Assembly (NCBI GenBank): GCA_900100595.1 | Contig: FMUA01000003.1 | Span: 1 to 64,000 of the forward strand | Length of the DNA: 64,000 nt | Reading direction: 5' to 3' | Source: Ruminococcaceae bacterium P7 | Lineage (GTDB): Bacteria > Bacillota > Clostridia > Oscillospirales > Acutalibacteraceae | Part shown: positions 23,124 through 30,734 of the stretch, piece by piece | Numbering within the stretch: the stretch's first letter is position 1 | How the letters are laid out: every line of letters starts with the position of its first letter | Notes under the pieces: generated by a model | Told to the model about the DNA's origin: nothing | The model's database searches: none | What the model saw: only the letters and a program-made list of their open reading frames with translations | Made by a program: the position numbers and the translations under genes

Positions 23124-23977
23124 TCGGAGTCAGGTTCAAGGAGGTAGGCAAGGTCTACTACTTTGACCCGCTCAACAACAAGCTCGGAACGGGCGACCGC
23201 GTGATCGTCGAAACCGCGCGCGGTCTGGAATGCGGCGAGGTCGCGATGCCCAACAAGCAAATCGCGGACAGCGAGCTGAATCATCCGCTCAAACCGCTGG
23301 TGCGCATTGCTACCGAGGCAGATCTGAAGCGCGTCGAGGAAAACCGCATCAAGGAAAAGCAGGCGCGCAAAATCTGTGAGGAAAAAATCGCCAAGCACAA
23401 GCTGGTGATGAAGCTCGTCAACGTGGAATACACCTTTGACAACAGCAAGATAATATTCTATTTTACCGCCGACGGCAGAGTCGACTTCCGCGCGCTGGTC
23501 AAGGATCTGGCATCCGTTTTCCGCACCCGCATCGAGCTGCGCCAGATCGGCGTGCGCGACGAAGCGAAGATGCTCGGCGGCATGGGCATCTGCGGCAGAC
23601 CGTTCTGCTGCAGCCGCTTCATGGGCGAATTCCAGCCCGTTTCCATCAAGATGGCAAAGGAGCAGGGACTCTCGCTCTCCCCGACAAAAATTTCGGGAAC
23701 CTGCGGCAGACTGATGTGCTGCCTCAAATACGAGCAGGAGGCTTATACCGACCTGCTGCGCCACACGCCGAAGGTCGGCGCTATCGTCAACACCCCCGAG
23801 GGAAAGGGACTTGTGGTCGAAAACAACCTCATCGCCCGCACCCTCAAGGTCAAGCTCGACAACGCTCCCGCGGACGTCGCTCCCAAGACCTTTACCGTCA
23901 GACAATGCAAGATCATCAAGGACGGATACATCAAAGTTGACAAAAAAGAGATGGAAAAACTGAACGGTTTGGAATAG
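23111..23977 (+). CDS. ricT: RicT/YaaT (PSP1 domain) regulatory protein
   Basis: A 288-residue PSP1-domain protein. In Bacillus, RicT with RicA and RicF forms an Fe-S-containing complex that promotes RNase Y maturation cleavages and Spo0A phosphorylation. Characteristic are VGVRFKEVGKVYYFDP-like opening residues and the Cys-rich CGRPFCCSRF and CGRLMCCLKYE motifs that hold iron-sulfur ligands in homologues. AGGAGG and the ATG at 23111 lie inside the end of holB, so translation is coupled. The sequence ends 150 bases before the ferredoxin gene, which has its own promoter. Confidence 0.88.
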   Translation: MAEVIGVRFKEVGKVYYFDPLNNKLGTGDRVIVETARGLECGEVAMPNKQIADSELNHPLKPLVRIATEADLKRVEENRIKEKQARKICEEKIAKHKLVMKLVNVEYTFDNSKIIFYFTADGRVDFRALVKDLASVFRTRIELRQIGVRDEAKMLGGMGICGRPFCCSRFMGEFQPVSIKMAKEQGLSLSPTKISGTCGRLMCCLKYEQEAYTDLLRHTPKVGAIVNTPEGKGLVVENNLIARTLKVKLDNAPADVAPKTFTVRQCKIIKDGYIKVDKKEMEKLNGLE

Positions 23978-24067
23978 TTGTCTTTGTTGAAGCTGTTGCT
24001 AACCAAAAACGTTTCCACAATTCCAATGATTGATATTTGTTCAAAACATAAAATTTGCCCCAGCCCC

Positions 24068-24095
24068 TTGCAATTAACGGAATAAATGTTATAAT
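24068..24095 (+). promoter_or_regulatory. Promoter of the ferredoxin gene
   Basis: TTGCAA (24068-24073) and TATAAT (24090-24095) with a 16-base spacer. An ideal AAGGAGG follows at 24113-24119, nine bases before the ATG. Confidence 0.75.
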
Positions 24096-24128
24096 AAGTA
24101 TGATATCAATTCAAGGAGGCTATTACCT

Positions 24129-24299
24129 ATGGCATATGTTATTAACGATGAGTGCATCATGTGTGGTGCTTGCGCTGATGAGTGCCCCTGCTCCGCTATT
24201 TCCGAGGGCGACGGCAAGTATGTAATCGACGCTGACGCTTGCGTAGATTGCGGTTCCTGCGCTGAGGTTTGCCCCGTAGGCGCTCCCCAGGAAGGCTAA
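24129..24299 (+). CDS. 2[4Fe-4S] ferredoxin
   Basis: A 56-residue clostridial-type ferredoxin, too short for most ORF filters. Two CxxCxxCxxxCP clusters are intact: Cys9, 12, 15, 19 and Cys38, 41, 44, 48; an extra Cys sits at 21. It carries electrons at low potential for hydrogenases and pyruvate:ferredoxin oxidoreductase. Codon use is strongly biased (GCT, TGC, GAC), and the promoter and ribosome binding site are near ideal, so it is probably highly expressed. It is monocistronic between promoter and terminator. Confidence 0.95.
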   Translation: MAYVINDECIMCGACADECPCSAISEGDGKYVIDADACVDCGSCAEVCPVGAPQEG

Positions 24300-24321
24300 T
24301 CATCTGAGAAGACAACCGTCA

Positions 24322-24359
24322 GGCGGCAAGGATTTTATGTCCTTGCCGCCTTTCTTTTT
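24322..24359 (+). terminator. Ferredoxin terminator
   Basis: GGCGGCAAGGA and TCCTTGCCGCC, an 11-bp perfect stem with a 7-base loop, followed by TTTCTTTTT. Confidence 0.9.
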
Positions 24360-24375
24360 GTGAAAGGACGCTGCT

Positions 24376-25119
24376 ATGAATCACCTGCACCAAGAGCCGC
24401 TCGGCGGCGGTCTGCAAATCTACGTCACGGACAGCTACCATTTTTCGACCGATACTATTTTGCTTGCGAATTTCTCATTGCAAAAGGGACATAAAAAATA
24501 CGCCGATCTCGGCACGGGCTGCGGCACCATTCCCCTGCTCTGGCACCGCGAGAACACGCAGCTGGAAATCCACGCTGTCGAAATCCAGGAGGACGCCTGC
24601 GCTTTGGCGCAGAGGAGCGTCGAGGAAAATCAGCTTGGTGACGCCATCACGGTGCATCATGCCGACCTGCGCGACCTCAGGGGCGTGCTGCCCTTCGGCT
24701 GCTTCGACGTCGTCGCCTGCAATCCGCCGTACAAGCTCGGCGGCAGCGGCATCCAGAACCCCGAGAGCCGCAAGCTGATCGCGCGCCATGAAACGGAATG
24801 CACGCTGGAGGATATCTGTGAGACAGCGTCCAAGCTGCTGCAGTTCGGCGGACGGTTCTGCGTCTGTCAGCGTCCCGAGCGGCTCGCGGACGTGATGGAG
24901 GCGATGCGTCAGTTCTCGATTGAGCCGAAAACGCTGCGGCTGGTGCAGCAGCGCACGACAAAAGCCCCGAAGCTCTTTTTGCTCGAGGGCAGAAAGGGCG
25001 GCAGCCGCGGCTTTCTGAACGTCCTGCCCACCCTGCTGATCGAGGGTGAGGACGGCGGCTTCTCGCAGGAAATGATGGATATTTACGGAGATTATAAGAA
25101 CGGGAGGAACGCGACATGA
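24376..25119 (+). CDS. tRNA1(Val) adenine-N6 methyltransferase family (YabB/TrmN6)
   Basis: A 247-residue Rossmann-fold methyltransferase. The SAM-binding loop is ADLGTGCGTIPL (about 44-55), the acidic residue at HAVEIQ follows, and the N6-adenine catalytic motif is NPPY in VACNPPYK. Homologues methylate A37 of tRNA1(Val) in E. coli; YabB is the Bacillus counterpart. rsmI follows with a 4-base overlap, as in the yabB-yabC neighbourhood of Bacillus. Confidence 0.85.
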   Translation: MNHLHQEPLGGGLQIYVTDSYHFSTDTILLANFSLQKGHKKYADLGTGCGTIPLLWHRENTQLEIHAVEIQEDACALAQRSVEENQLGDAITVHHADLRDLRGVLPFGCFDVVACNPPYKLGGSGIQNPESRKLIARHETECTLEDICETASKLLQFGGRFCVCQRPERLADVMEAMRQFSIEPKTLRLVQQRTTKAPKLFLLEGRKGGSRGFLNVLPTLLIEGEDGGFSQEMMDIYGDYKNGRNAT

Positions 25120-25943
25120 GCGGAATTTTATATGTGACGGGAACGCCGATCGGCAACCTGTCCGACCTTTCGCCGCGCGCGGCACAGACGCTCGAAAGCG
25201 TCGATTTTATCGCGGCTGAGGACACGCGCGTCACGCTCAAGCTGCTGAACCATCTCGGCATCAAAAAGCCGATGGTGAGCTATTTCGAGCACAACAAGCG
25301 CGAACGCGGCGAAATCATCTGTCAGCGCATCGAGCAGGGAGAGAACTGCGCGATTGTCACCGACGCGGGAATGCCCTGCATCTCCGACCCCGGAGAGGAT
25401 TTGATCCGCCTGTGCGCCGAGCGCGGTATCCGGACTGTCGTCATTCCGGGACCCAGCGCGGTCATTACCGCTCTTGCGGTGTCGGGACTGGAAACGGGAC
25501 GCTTCTGCTTTGAGGGCTTCCTCAGCGTCAACAAAAAGAGCCGCGGCGAGCACCTGCAAAGCCTAAAAAATGAAAAACGCACGATGATCTTCTATGAAGC
25601 GCCTCACAAGCTGCCTGCGACCCTGCGCGACCTGCTCGCGGCGTTCGGCGACAGAAAGCTCTCTATCGTGCGCGAGATTACCAAGGTGCATGAGGAGGTG
25701 CTCCGCACCACGACCGCCTATGCCGCCGAACACTACGCAGACGGCAGCATCAAGGGTGAAATCGTTCTCGTGCTCGAGGGAAAAAAACAAGAGGAAGAAA
25801 CGGAAGCCTATACACTGGAACAAGCCGTCGCGCTTGCCAAAGAGCTTGCCGCGGACGGCATGAGAACGACCGACGCGGCAAAGCAGGCAGCTGCCGTCAC
25901 AGGCTACAAGAAAAATGAAATCTACAAGGAGCTGACAACATGA
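25116..25943 (+). CDS. rsmI: 16S rRNA 2'-O-ribose C1402 methyltransferase
   Basis: A 275-residue RsmI of the tetrapyrrole-methylase fold, methylating C1402 in the decoding centre of 16S rRNA. It shows YVTGTPIGNLSDL at the start, AAEDTR, ISDPGEDL and GPSAVITALAVSGL. The C-terminal extension (about 235-275) resembles the small helical RsmI domain (TDAAKQAAAVTGYKKNEIYK). It is coupled by ATGA overlaps on both sides, to the methyltransferase gene and to folC. Confidence 0.93.
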   Translation: MSGILYVTGTPIGNLSDLSPRAAQTLESVDFIAAEDTRVTLKLLNHLGIKKPMVSYFEHNKRERGEIICQRIEQGENCAIVTDAGMPCISDPGEDLIRLCAERGIRTVVIPGPSAVITALAVSGLETGRFCFEGFLSVNKKSRGEHLQSLKNEKRTMIFYEAPHKLPATLRDLLAAFGDRKLSIVREITKVHEEVLRTTTAYAAEHYADGSIKGEIVLVLEGKKQEEETEAYTLEQAVALAKELAADGMRTTDAAKQAAAVTGYKKNEIYKELTT

Positions 25944-27226
25944 CCTACTCCGAAGCGCTGGAGCGCATCCATTCCCTGCTGTCCTTCGGCTCACGCCCCG
26001 GTCTTGACCGCGTGAGAGAGCTGCTGCGCCGCATGGGAAATCCGCAGGACAAGCTGCAATACATCCACGTCGCCGGCACTAACGGAAAAGGCTCCGTCTG
26101 CGCCGTTCTGTCCTCGGTTCTCGTGGCGGCAGGCTACAAAACGGGACTGTTCATTTCGCCGTATATCACCGATTTCCGCGAGAGGATCCAGATCAACAAC
26201 CAAATGATTTCCGAGAAAGCGCTCATTACCGCAGTCGAGGAGACCTATCCTTTGCTGGAACAGCTGCAAACCGAGGGCATCGTCATCACCGAATTCGAGT
26301 ACGTCAACGCGCTTGAGTTCTATATTCACGCGCAGGCAGGCTGCGACATCGTCGTGCTCGAGGTCGGCATGGGCGGCTTGCTCGACAGCACCAACGTCAT
26401 CCTGCCGCCGCTGTGCGCTGTGATCGCGACGATCGGACTTGACCACACCGCGATTCTCGGCGACACGATCGCAGCGATCGCGGAACAGAAATGCGGCATC
26501 CTCAAAGAAGGCTCTCTAGCCGTGACCTCGGCACAGTGCGAGGAAGCGATACGCGTTATCCGCGATACGGCTGCGCAACGCAATATTCCGCTGATCGAAA
26601 GCGGCAGCGTCGCGCTCAACATAAAAGAAATCTCTCTCGGCGGCAGCGTCTTTGACTATCTGGGAGAAGAAATGCGGCTGCGGCTCGCGGGCGACCACCA
26701 GATCGAAAACGCGAAAACCGCTTTGGCAGCAATCGCCGCGCTGACGGAACGCGGCAAGCTGAATATCTCCCGCGATAACATCAAAGAGGGACTGAAAAAC
26801 GCGGTCAATCCCGCAAGACTCGAAACGCTGCACGACGATCCTCTCGTTGTGCTCGACGGCGCGCACAATCCCAACGGCATCGAAGCATTGAAAAAAGCAA
26901 TCGACCGCTTTCTCGGCGGCAGGAAAATTGTCTGCATGATGGGCATGCTCGCCGACAAGGACATCGACAGCGCGCTTGCGCTGCTCGACGGCGTATTCGA
27001 CGCGATTTACACGGTGCCGATCGACAATCCGCGCGCGCTTTCCTCAAAGGCGTTAGCGGAAAAATGCCGAACGCACGCCAAAGAGGTTCAATCCTTTGAC
27101 AGCGCGGAAAACGGCTTTGATGCGGCATACGCAAAGGCGGAAAGTGAAAACGCCGCTCTGCTGATATGCGGCTCTCTTTACCTTGCGGGTGCTGTCAGAC
27201 CGTATATTATAGAAAAATTTTCATAA
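25940..27226 (+). CDS. folC: Bifunctional folylpolyglutamate synthase / dihydrofolate synthase
   Basis: A 428-residue Mur-ligase-family enzyme that adds glutamate to dihydropteroate and to folates. The P-loop is VAGTNGKGSVC (about 44-54), with TSPYI-like FISPYITDFRERI, the DSTNV motif, LDHTAILG, and the C-terminal domain DGAHNPNG. Length is typical. It is last gene of the trmN-like/rsmI/folC operon and is followed by a terminator. Confidence 0.92.
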   Translation: MTYSEALERIHSLLSFGSRPGLDRVRELLRRMGNPQDKLQYIHVAGTNGKGSVCAVLSSVLVAAGYKTGLFISPYITDFRERIQINNQMISEKALITAVEETYPLLEQLQTEGIVITEFEYVNALEFYIHAQAGCDIVVLEVGMGGLLDSTNVILPPLCAVIATIGLDHTAILGDTIAAIAEQKCGILKEGSLAVTSAQCEEAIRVIRDTAAQRNIPLIESGSVALNIKEISLGGSVFDYLGEEMRLRLAGDHQIENAKTALAAIAALTERGKLNISRDNIKEGLKNAVNPARLETLHDDPLVVLDGAHNPNGIEALKKAIDRFLGGRKIVCMMGMLADKDIDSALALLDGVFDAIYTVPIDNPRALSSKALAEKCRTHAKEVQSFDSAENGFDAAYAKAESENAALLICGSLYLAGAVRPYIIEKFS

Positions 27227-27250
27227 CCGACAGAATATAACAAGATTTTT

Positions 27251-27285
27251 GCCCCATACTAATTATGATTGGTATGGGGCATTTT
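27251..27285 (+). terminator. Terminator between folC and spoIIA
   Basis: GCCCCATAC and GTATGGGGC form a 9-bp stem around a 12-base loop that can pair further, followed by ATTTTTAT. No convincing sigma-H or sigma-A promoter is visible between it and spoIIAA, so some read-through may serve that operon. Confidence 0.75.
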
Positions 27286-27309
27286 TATATTTCAATGAAG
27301 GTGATACAT

Positions 27310-27609
27310 ATGAAAACCGAATTTCAGAACGGCGTGCTGACCGCCTATCTCGACGGTGAGATCGACCACGACAGCGCCGCGAAAATCCGCGCGCATGTGG
27401 ACGCGTCGGTGCAATCGCTCAAGCCGAAGCTGCTCTGTCTGGACTTTTCCCGCGTGGGATTTATGGATTCGTCGGGCGTGGGGCTGGTGATGGGACGCTA
27501 CCGCATGATGAAGCTGCTCGGCGGAATGCTGCGCGTGATCAATATTCCCGATTCCGTTTACCGCGTGTTCGCGATGTCGGGGCTGGAAGGATTGGGGGTG
27601 CTGAGATGA
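27310..27609 (+). CDS. spoIIAA: Anti-sigma F factor antagonist
   Basis: A 99-residue STAS-domain protein. Unphosphorylated SpoIIAA displaces sigma-F from SpoIIAB and so starts forespore gene expression. The phospho-acceptor Ser lies in FMDSSGVG (about 51-58). AAGGTG precedes the ATG at 27310; the frame extends 15 codons upstream without a site. The stop overlaps the spoIIAB start by four bases. Confidence 0.93.
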   Translation: MKTEFQNGVLTAYLDGEIDHDSAAKIRAHVDASVQSLKPKLLCLDFSRVGFMDSSGVGLVMGRYRMMKLLGGMLRVINIPDSVYRVFAMSGLEGLGVLR

Positions 27610-28037
27610 AAACGATCAATGAAATGAAGCTGAGCTTCCCCTCCAAGAGCCGCAATGAAGCCTTTGCGCGCGCAGCTGTGGCGGCGTTTATCGCCGCGCT
27701 CGACCCGACCGTCAGTGAGCTGAGCGACCTCAAAACCGCCGTATCGGAGGCTGTCACCAACTGCATTGTGCACGGCTACAGAAGGACGAGCGGCACGGTC
27801 TATCTCACGGGCAAAATCACGGAGGACAACCGCGTCATCATCAAAATCCGTGACAAGGGCGTGGGAATCGCCGACGTGAAGCAGGCGATGGAGCCGCTCT
27901 TTACGACCGCTCCCGAGGAGGAACGCGCGGGACTGGGCTTCGCGGTGATGCAGAGCTTCTGCGACAGGGTGCGCGTCAGCTCCAAGCCCGAACGCGGCAC
28001 GACCGTCACGCTCGAAAAGCAAATCGGGCATGAATAG
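27606..28037 (+). CDS. spoIIAB: Anti-sigma F factor (serine kinase)
   Basis: A 143-residue GHKL-type kinase that holds sigma-F inactive and phosphorylates SpoIIAA. The ATP site is visible as the N-box EAVTNCIVHGY, the G1 box IRDKGVGI and the G2 region RAGLGFAVM. It is the middle gene of spoIIA, overlapping both neighbours, which keeps the stoichiometry of switch components coupled. Confidence 0.94.
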   Translation: MKTINEMKLSFPSKSRNEAFARAAVAAFIAALDPTVSELSDLKTAVSEAVTNCIVHGYRRTSGTVYLTGKITEDNRVIIKIRDKGVGIADVKQAMEPLFTTAPEEERAGLGFAVMQSFCDRVRVSSKPERGTTVTLEKQIGHE

Positions 28038-28686
28038 AAACGATCTTGCCTCACGGCACCTCGGTCTGGTGCATGCGTTATGCAAAAGATTCACGGGCAA
28101 GGGTATCGAATACGAGGAGCTGTACGCCGCAGGCTGTCTGGGACTGACGAAGGCGCTCAATAATTTTGACGAAAGCAGAGGGCTGCAATTCTCGACCTAC
28201 GCGGTGCCCGTCATTCTCGGAGAACTCCGCAGGCTGTTCCGTGACGGCGGCAGCGTCCGCGTCAGCCGCCGTCTGCGCGAGCTTTCCATGAAAATCAACC
28301 GCCTGCGCGACGGCTATATTTCAAAGCACGGCGAGGAACCGGGCATCTCTTATTTGTCACAGGCGCTGTCCGTATCGGATGAGGAAATCTGCGAGGCACT
28401 CAACAGCGCGCGCACACCGCTCTCCCTCACCGCGGACAGCGACGAGGACGGCGATTCTCAGACTGACATTCCCGTTCCCGATATGCAGGAGGAAATCGCC
28501 GAGCGGCTGAGCCTGAAAGCGGCGCTTGACGGGTTGGAGGAGCGCGACAAAAAAATAATCAACCTGCGCTACTTCCAAAGTAAGACGCAGGTTGAAACCG
28601 CCAAGCTATTATCCCTGACGCAGGTACAGGTCAGCCGCCGCGAAAAGAAAATCCTCGGAGAAATCCGCCGTCTGATGTCGGGCTAA
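28030..28686 (+). CDS. sigF: RNA polymerase sporulation sigma factor F
   Basis: A 218-residue sigma-70-type factor for early forespore transcription. Region 2 has YEELYAAGCLGLTKALNNFD and FSTYAVPVILGELRR. Region 3 holds the YLSQALSVSDEEI helix, and region 4 ends with VETAKLLSLTQVQVSRREKK, a helix-turn-helix for the -35 element. It is the last gene of spoIIAA-AB-sigF and shows that the organism belongs to an endospore-forming lineage. Its stop overlaps that of the convergent hydrolase gene by four bases. Confidence 0.94.
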   Translation: MNRNDLASRHLGLVHALCKRFTGKGIEYEELYAAGCLGLTKALNNFDESRGLQFSTYAVPVILGELRRLFRDGGSVRVSRRLRELSMKINRLRDGYISKHGEEPGISYLSQALSVSDEEICEALNSARTPLSLTADSDEDGDSQTDIPVPDMQEEIAERLSLKAALDGLEERDKKIINLRYFQSKTQVETAKLLSLTQVQVSRREKKILGEIRRLMSG

Positions 28687-29747
28687 TGCGCGGCGGCGCG
28701 GTAAAAGGAGAGTATCTCGTTCATGAATTCTCCGTCGGTCTCGGTCGCCCTTTCCGCGTCGGTCTCACGGTAAAAATCATCGAGAAGCTCCTGCGGCAGC
28801 TCGCCGCCGCAGGCGTCGCGCAGGTCATACAGCTCCTGCTGACGCTCTGCGACATACTTCGCCGCATCCTCCGACAGCCACATATAGCTGTGTCCGCTGC
28901 GGTATGCTTCGTCAATCAGCTCACATTCGGCGTTCGGATTGGTGATATCCTCCGCGCGGGCATACTGACTCAGCGGATAGGGAATCACCTTGTCGTCGCT
29001 GCCGTAGAAAATCCGCACGGGCGTATCGCCGTGATTGAGGCTCTCGATCGCCCTGTCGTCCGCGTCGCTGCCGAATATGAACCAGTTCTGCAAATACAGA
29101 AACGGGTACTGCACATCCGCGAGTACGCCGACGTACTCCTTTGCCTTGCCGTACATCGTACCGACGGGAGAGTCAAAGCCCGAAAGACAAACCGCCGCGT
29201 CCACCTCCGCTTCGTCGAGCACCGCCGCCGCGGCATAGGCGCCCTGACTGTGACCGTAGAGCAGGAGCGGCTTTGATGCGAGCGCACTGTCCTGTTTCGC
29301 GAAGTCGATCGCCGCGAGCAGGTCGCGCTTTGCCTGCTGCAAGCCGACCCTGTCGCTGCCGCCGCTTTGCAGCATTCCCGTCGCGTCGTAGGTGAGAACC
29401 GCATAGCCGCTGTCGGCAAACGTCATCATTTCCGCGAGGTGCGCGTCCGCGCCGTCGCTGATTCCCGGGGCAATGATGATCAAGCCGCATGTACCCTGCT
29501 CGCCGTAAAGCCAGCCGCGTAGCGTATTCTCTCCCGAAGCGAAGCGGATCTCTTTTCTCGGATAGCGCGAAGTGTCAAGCATTTCATAGGGAATCGCAAC
29601 GATATCGGGCAGGCTGTCGCGGCGGCTGAACATCACGCGGAAGAACACCGCCGAGAACGCCATCGAACCGAGCGTATAGACCAGTAAAATAACAAGGAGC
29701 AAGCACAATACCCTCCTGACGCGTTTATGTATCCGCGTGGTCCGCAT
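28683..29747 (-). CDS. Membrane-anchored alpha/beta hydrolase (serine)
   Basis: A 354-residue protein with an N-terminal TM helix (about 10-32) and an extracellular alpha/beta hydrolase domain. The nucleophile Ser is in LLYGHSQGAY, the acid probably in FYGSDDKVI and the His in RSGHSYMW. Family members are esterases, lipases or acyltransferases. The ATG at 29747 is preferred because AAGGAG stands eight bases before it, while the GTG at 29756 overlaps that site. It is the last gene of the eleven-gene acyl-lipid operon; its coding end meets sigF. Confidence 0.75.
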   Translation of the reverse strand: MRTTRIHKRVRRVLCLLLVILLVYTLGSMAFSAVFFRVMFSRRDSLPDIVAIPYEMLDTSRYPRKEIRFASGENTLRGWLYGEQGTCGLIIIAPGISDGADAHLAEMMTFADSGYAVLTYDATGMLQSGGSDRVGLQQAKRDLLAAIDFAKQDSALASKPLLLYGHSQGAYAAAAVLDEAEVDAAVCLSGFDSPVGTMYGKAKEYVGVLADVQYPFLYLQNWFIFGSDADDRAIESLNHGDTPVRIFYGSDDKVIPYPLSQYARAEDITNPNAECELIDEAYRSGHSYMWLSEDAAKYVAERQQELYDLRDACGGELPQELLDDFYRETDAERATETDGEFMNEILSFYRAAAH

Positions 29748-29783
29748 GGTGTTCACTCCTTAGTATCGCGCACATGGCGCTGA

Positions 29784-30722
29784 TTATTCAATATTTTGCA
29801 AGAATTCCATGATCGTCCCGTCATACTTTTCGGGGGCGTTGACCCTGACGCGGGAATGCGCTCCCTTGACGAACCAGACGAGCCGTTTGTTCTCTGACGG
29901 ACATTTCGCGTACAGCTGCTTCACCTGATCGGGGGTCGAATAGGTGTCCTCCCTGCTGTGAATGAAGAGAATCGGCTTGTGCATCTTGTCAATGCGCCAC
30001 AGCGGTCCGTCGGAAACGACGTTCGCGTGGGAAAAAATCCGCATGTAGAGATAAACAAGCGACTTCGCGACAAACTTGGGGCGTTTGTCCTCGTCCATGT
30101 GGTTGCGGAAGGACTCGGAAAAGCGCGTGAACATGCCGTCGCCGCACATGCCCTCGATATAGTCGGGGCAATCCTTGTCGGTCATGGCGAACAGCGCGGT
30201 AGAAGAGCCGATGCAGATGCCGTGCAGAAAGACCGCCTTGTTGCCGAAGGTGTCGTGCAGCATGCGGCTCCACGCCTGAATATCCCTGTACTCGCGGTAG
30301 CCGAGGCAGTTGAACACGCCGTCGGAAAGGCCGTGGGAACGGTTGTCGATGACGAGGATATTGTAGCCCGCACGGCGGTACGGCTCGGCAAAATAGTAGG
30401 AATATTTGAACGACTCGGTTCTGCCCGCGATGACGATCGCCGCCTTGCTGCCGCCAAAGTCGAAGTACTCGCCGACAAGGTGATACCTGCCGCTCTTGAT
30501 TTCGACGGGCATTTTATAGTCGGAGTACTGCCTGCCCCAGTCCAAGCCCTCGTAGTACATATCGCGGTACTCGTCGTCGCCCTCGGGAAGCTTGACCTCC
30601 CTGCCCCACTTTTTCTTGGAGGTGCGCACAAGCAGGACGGTGTAGATGATGCCCGCAGCGAGAAACTGCAGAAAGATGTTGAGCGCGATGAATATTCCCG
30701 CGATCCATAATACGATTTGCAA
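29784..30722 (-). CDS. Membrane-anchored alpha/beta hydrolase with Cys at the nucleophile position
   Basis: An alpha/beta hydrolase with an N-terminal TM helix (about 5-33). The nucleophile elbow reads HGICIGSS, so Cys replaces the usual Ser (G-x-C-x-G). A possible acid is in HSREDTYS and the His in KGAHSR. Cys nucleophiles occur in dienelactone hydrolase and some acyltransferases. The start is uncertain: GTG at 30731 overlaps the AAGGAG site, whereas TTG at 30722 lies nine bases after it and was chosen. The gene starts right after the fakA-like stop and belongs to the lipid operon. Confidence 0.7.
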   Translation of the reverse strand: MQIVLWIAGIFIALNIFLQFLAAGIIYTVLLVRTSKKKWGREVKLPEGDDEYRDMYYEGLDWGRQYSDYKMPVEIKSGRYHLVGEYFDFGGSKAAIVIAGRTESFKYSYYFAEPYRRAGYNILVIDNRSHGLSDGVFNCLGYREYRDIQAWSRMLHDTFGNKAVFLHGICIGSSTALFAMTDKDCPDYIEGMCGDGMFTRFSESFRNHMDEDKRPKFVAKSLVYLYMRIFSHANVVSDGPLWRIDKMHKPILFIHSREDTYSTPDQVKQLYAKCPSENKRLVWFVKGAHSRVRVNAPEKYDGTIMEFLQNIE

Positions 30723-30734
30723 TCCTGTCACTCC

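Noticed and set aside
27200-27309. Possible sigma-H promoter for spoIIAA (AGAAAAATT with GAATA near 27204-27235)
   Set aside because: The match is weak and a strong terminator hairpin would lie between it and the gene.
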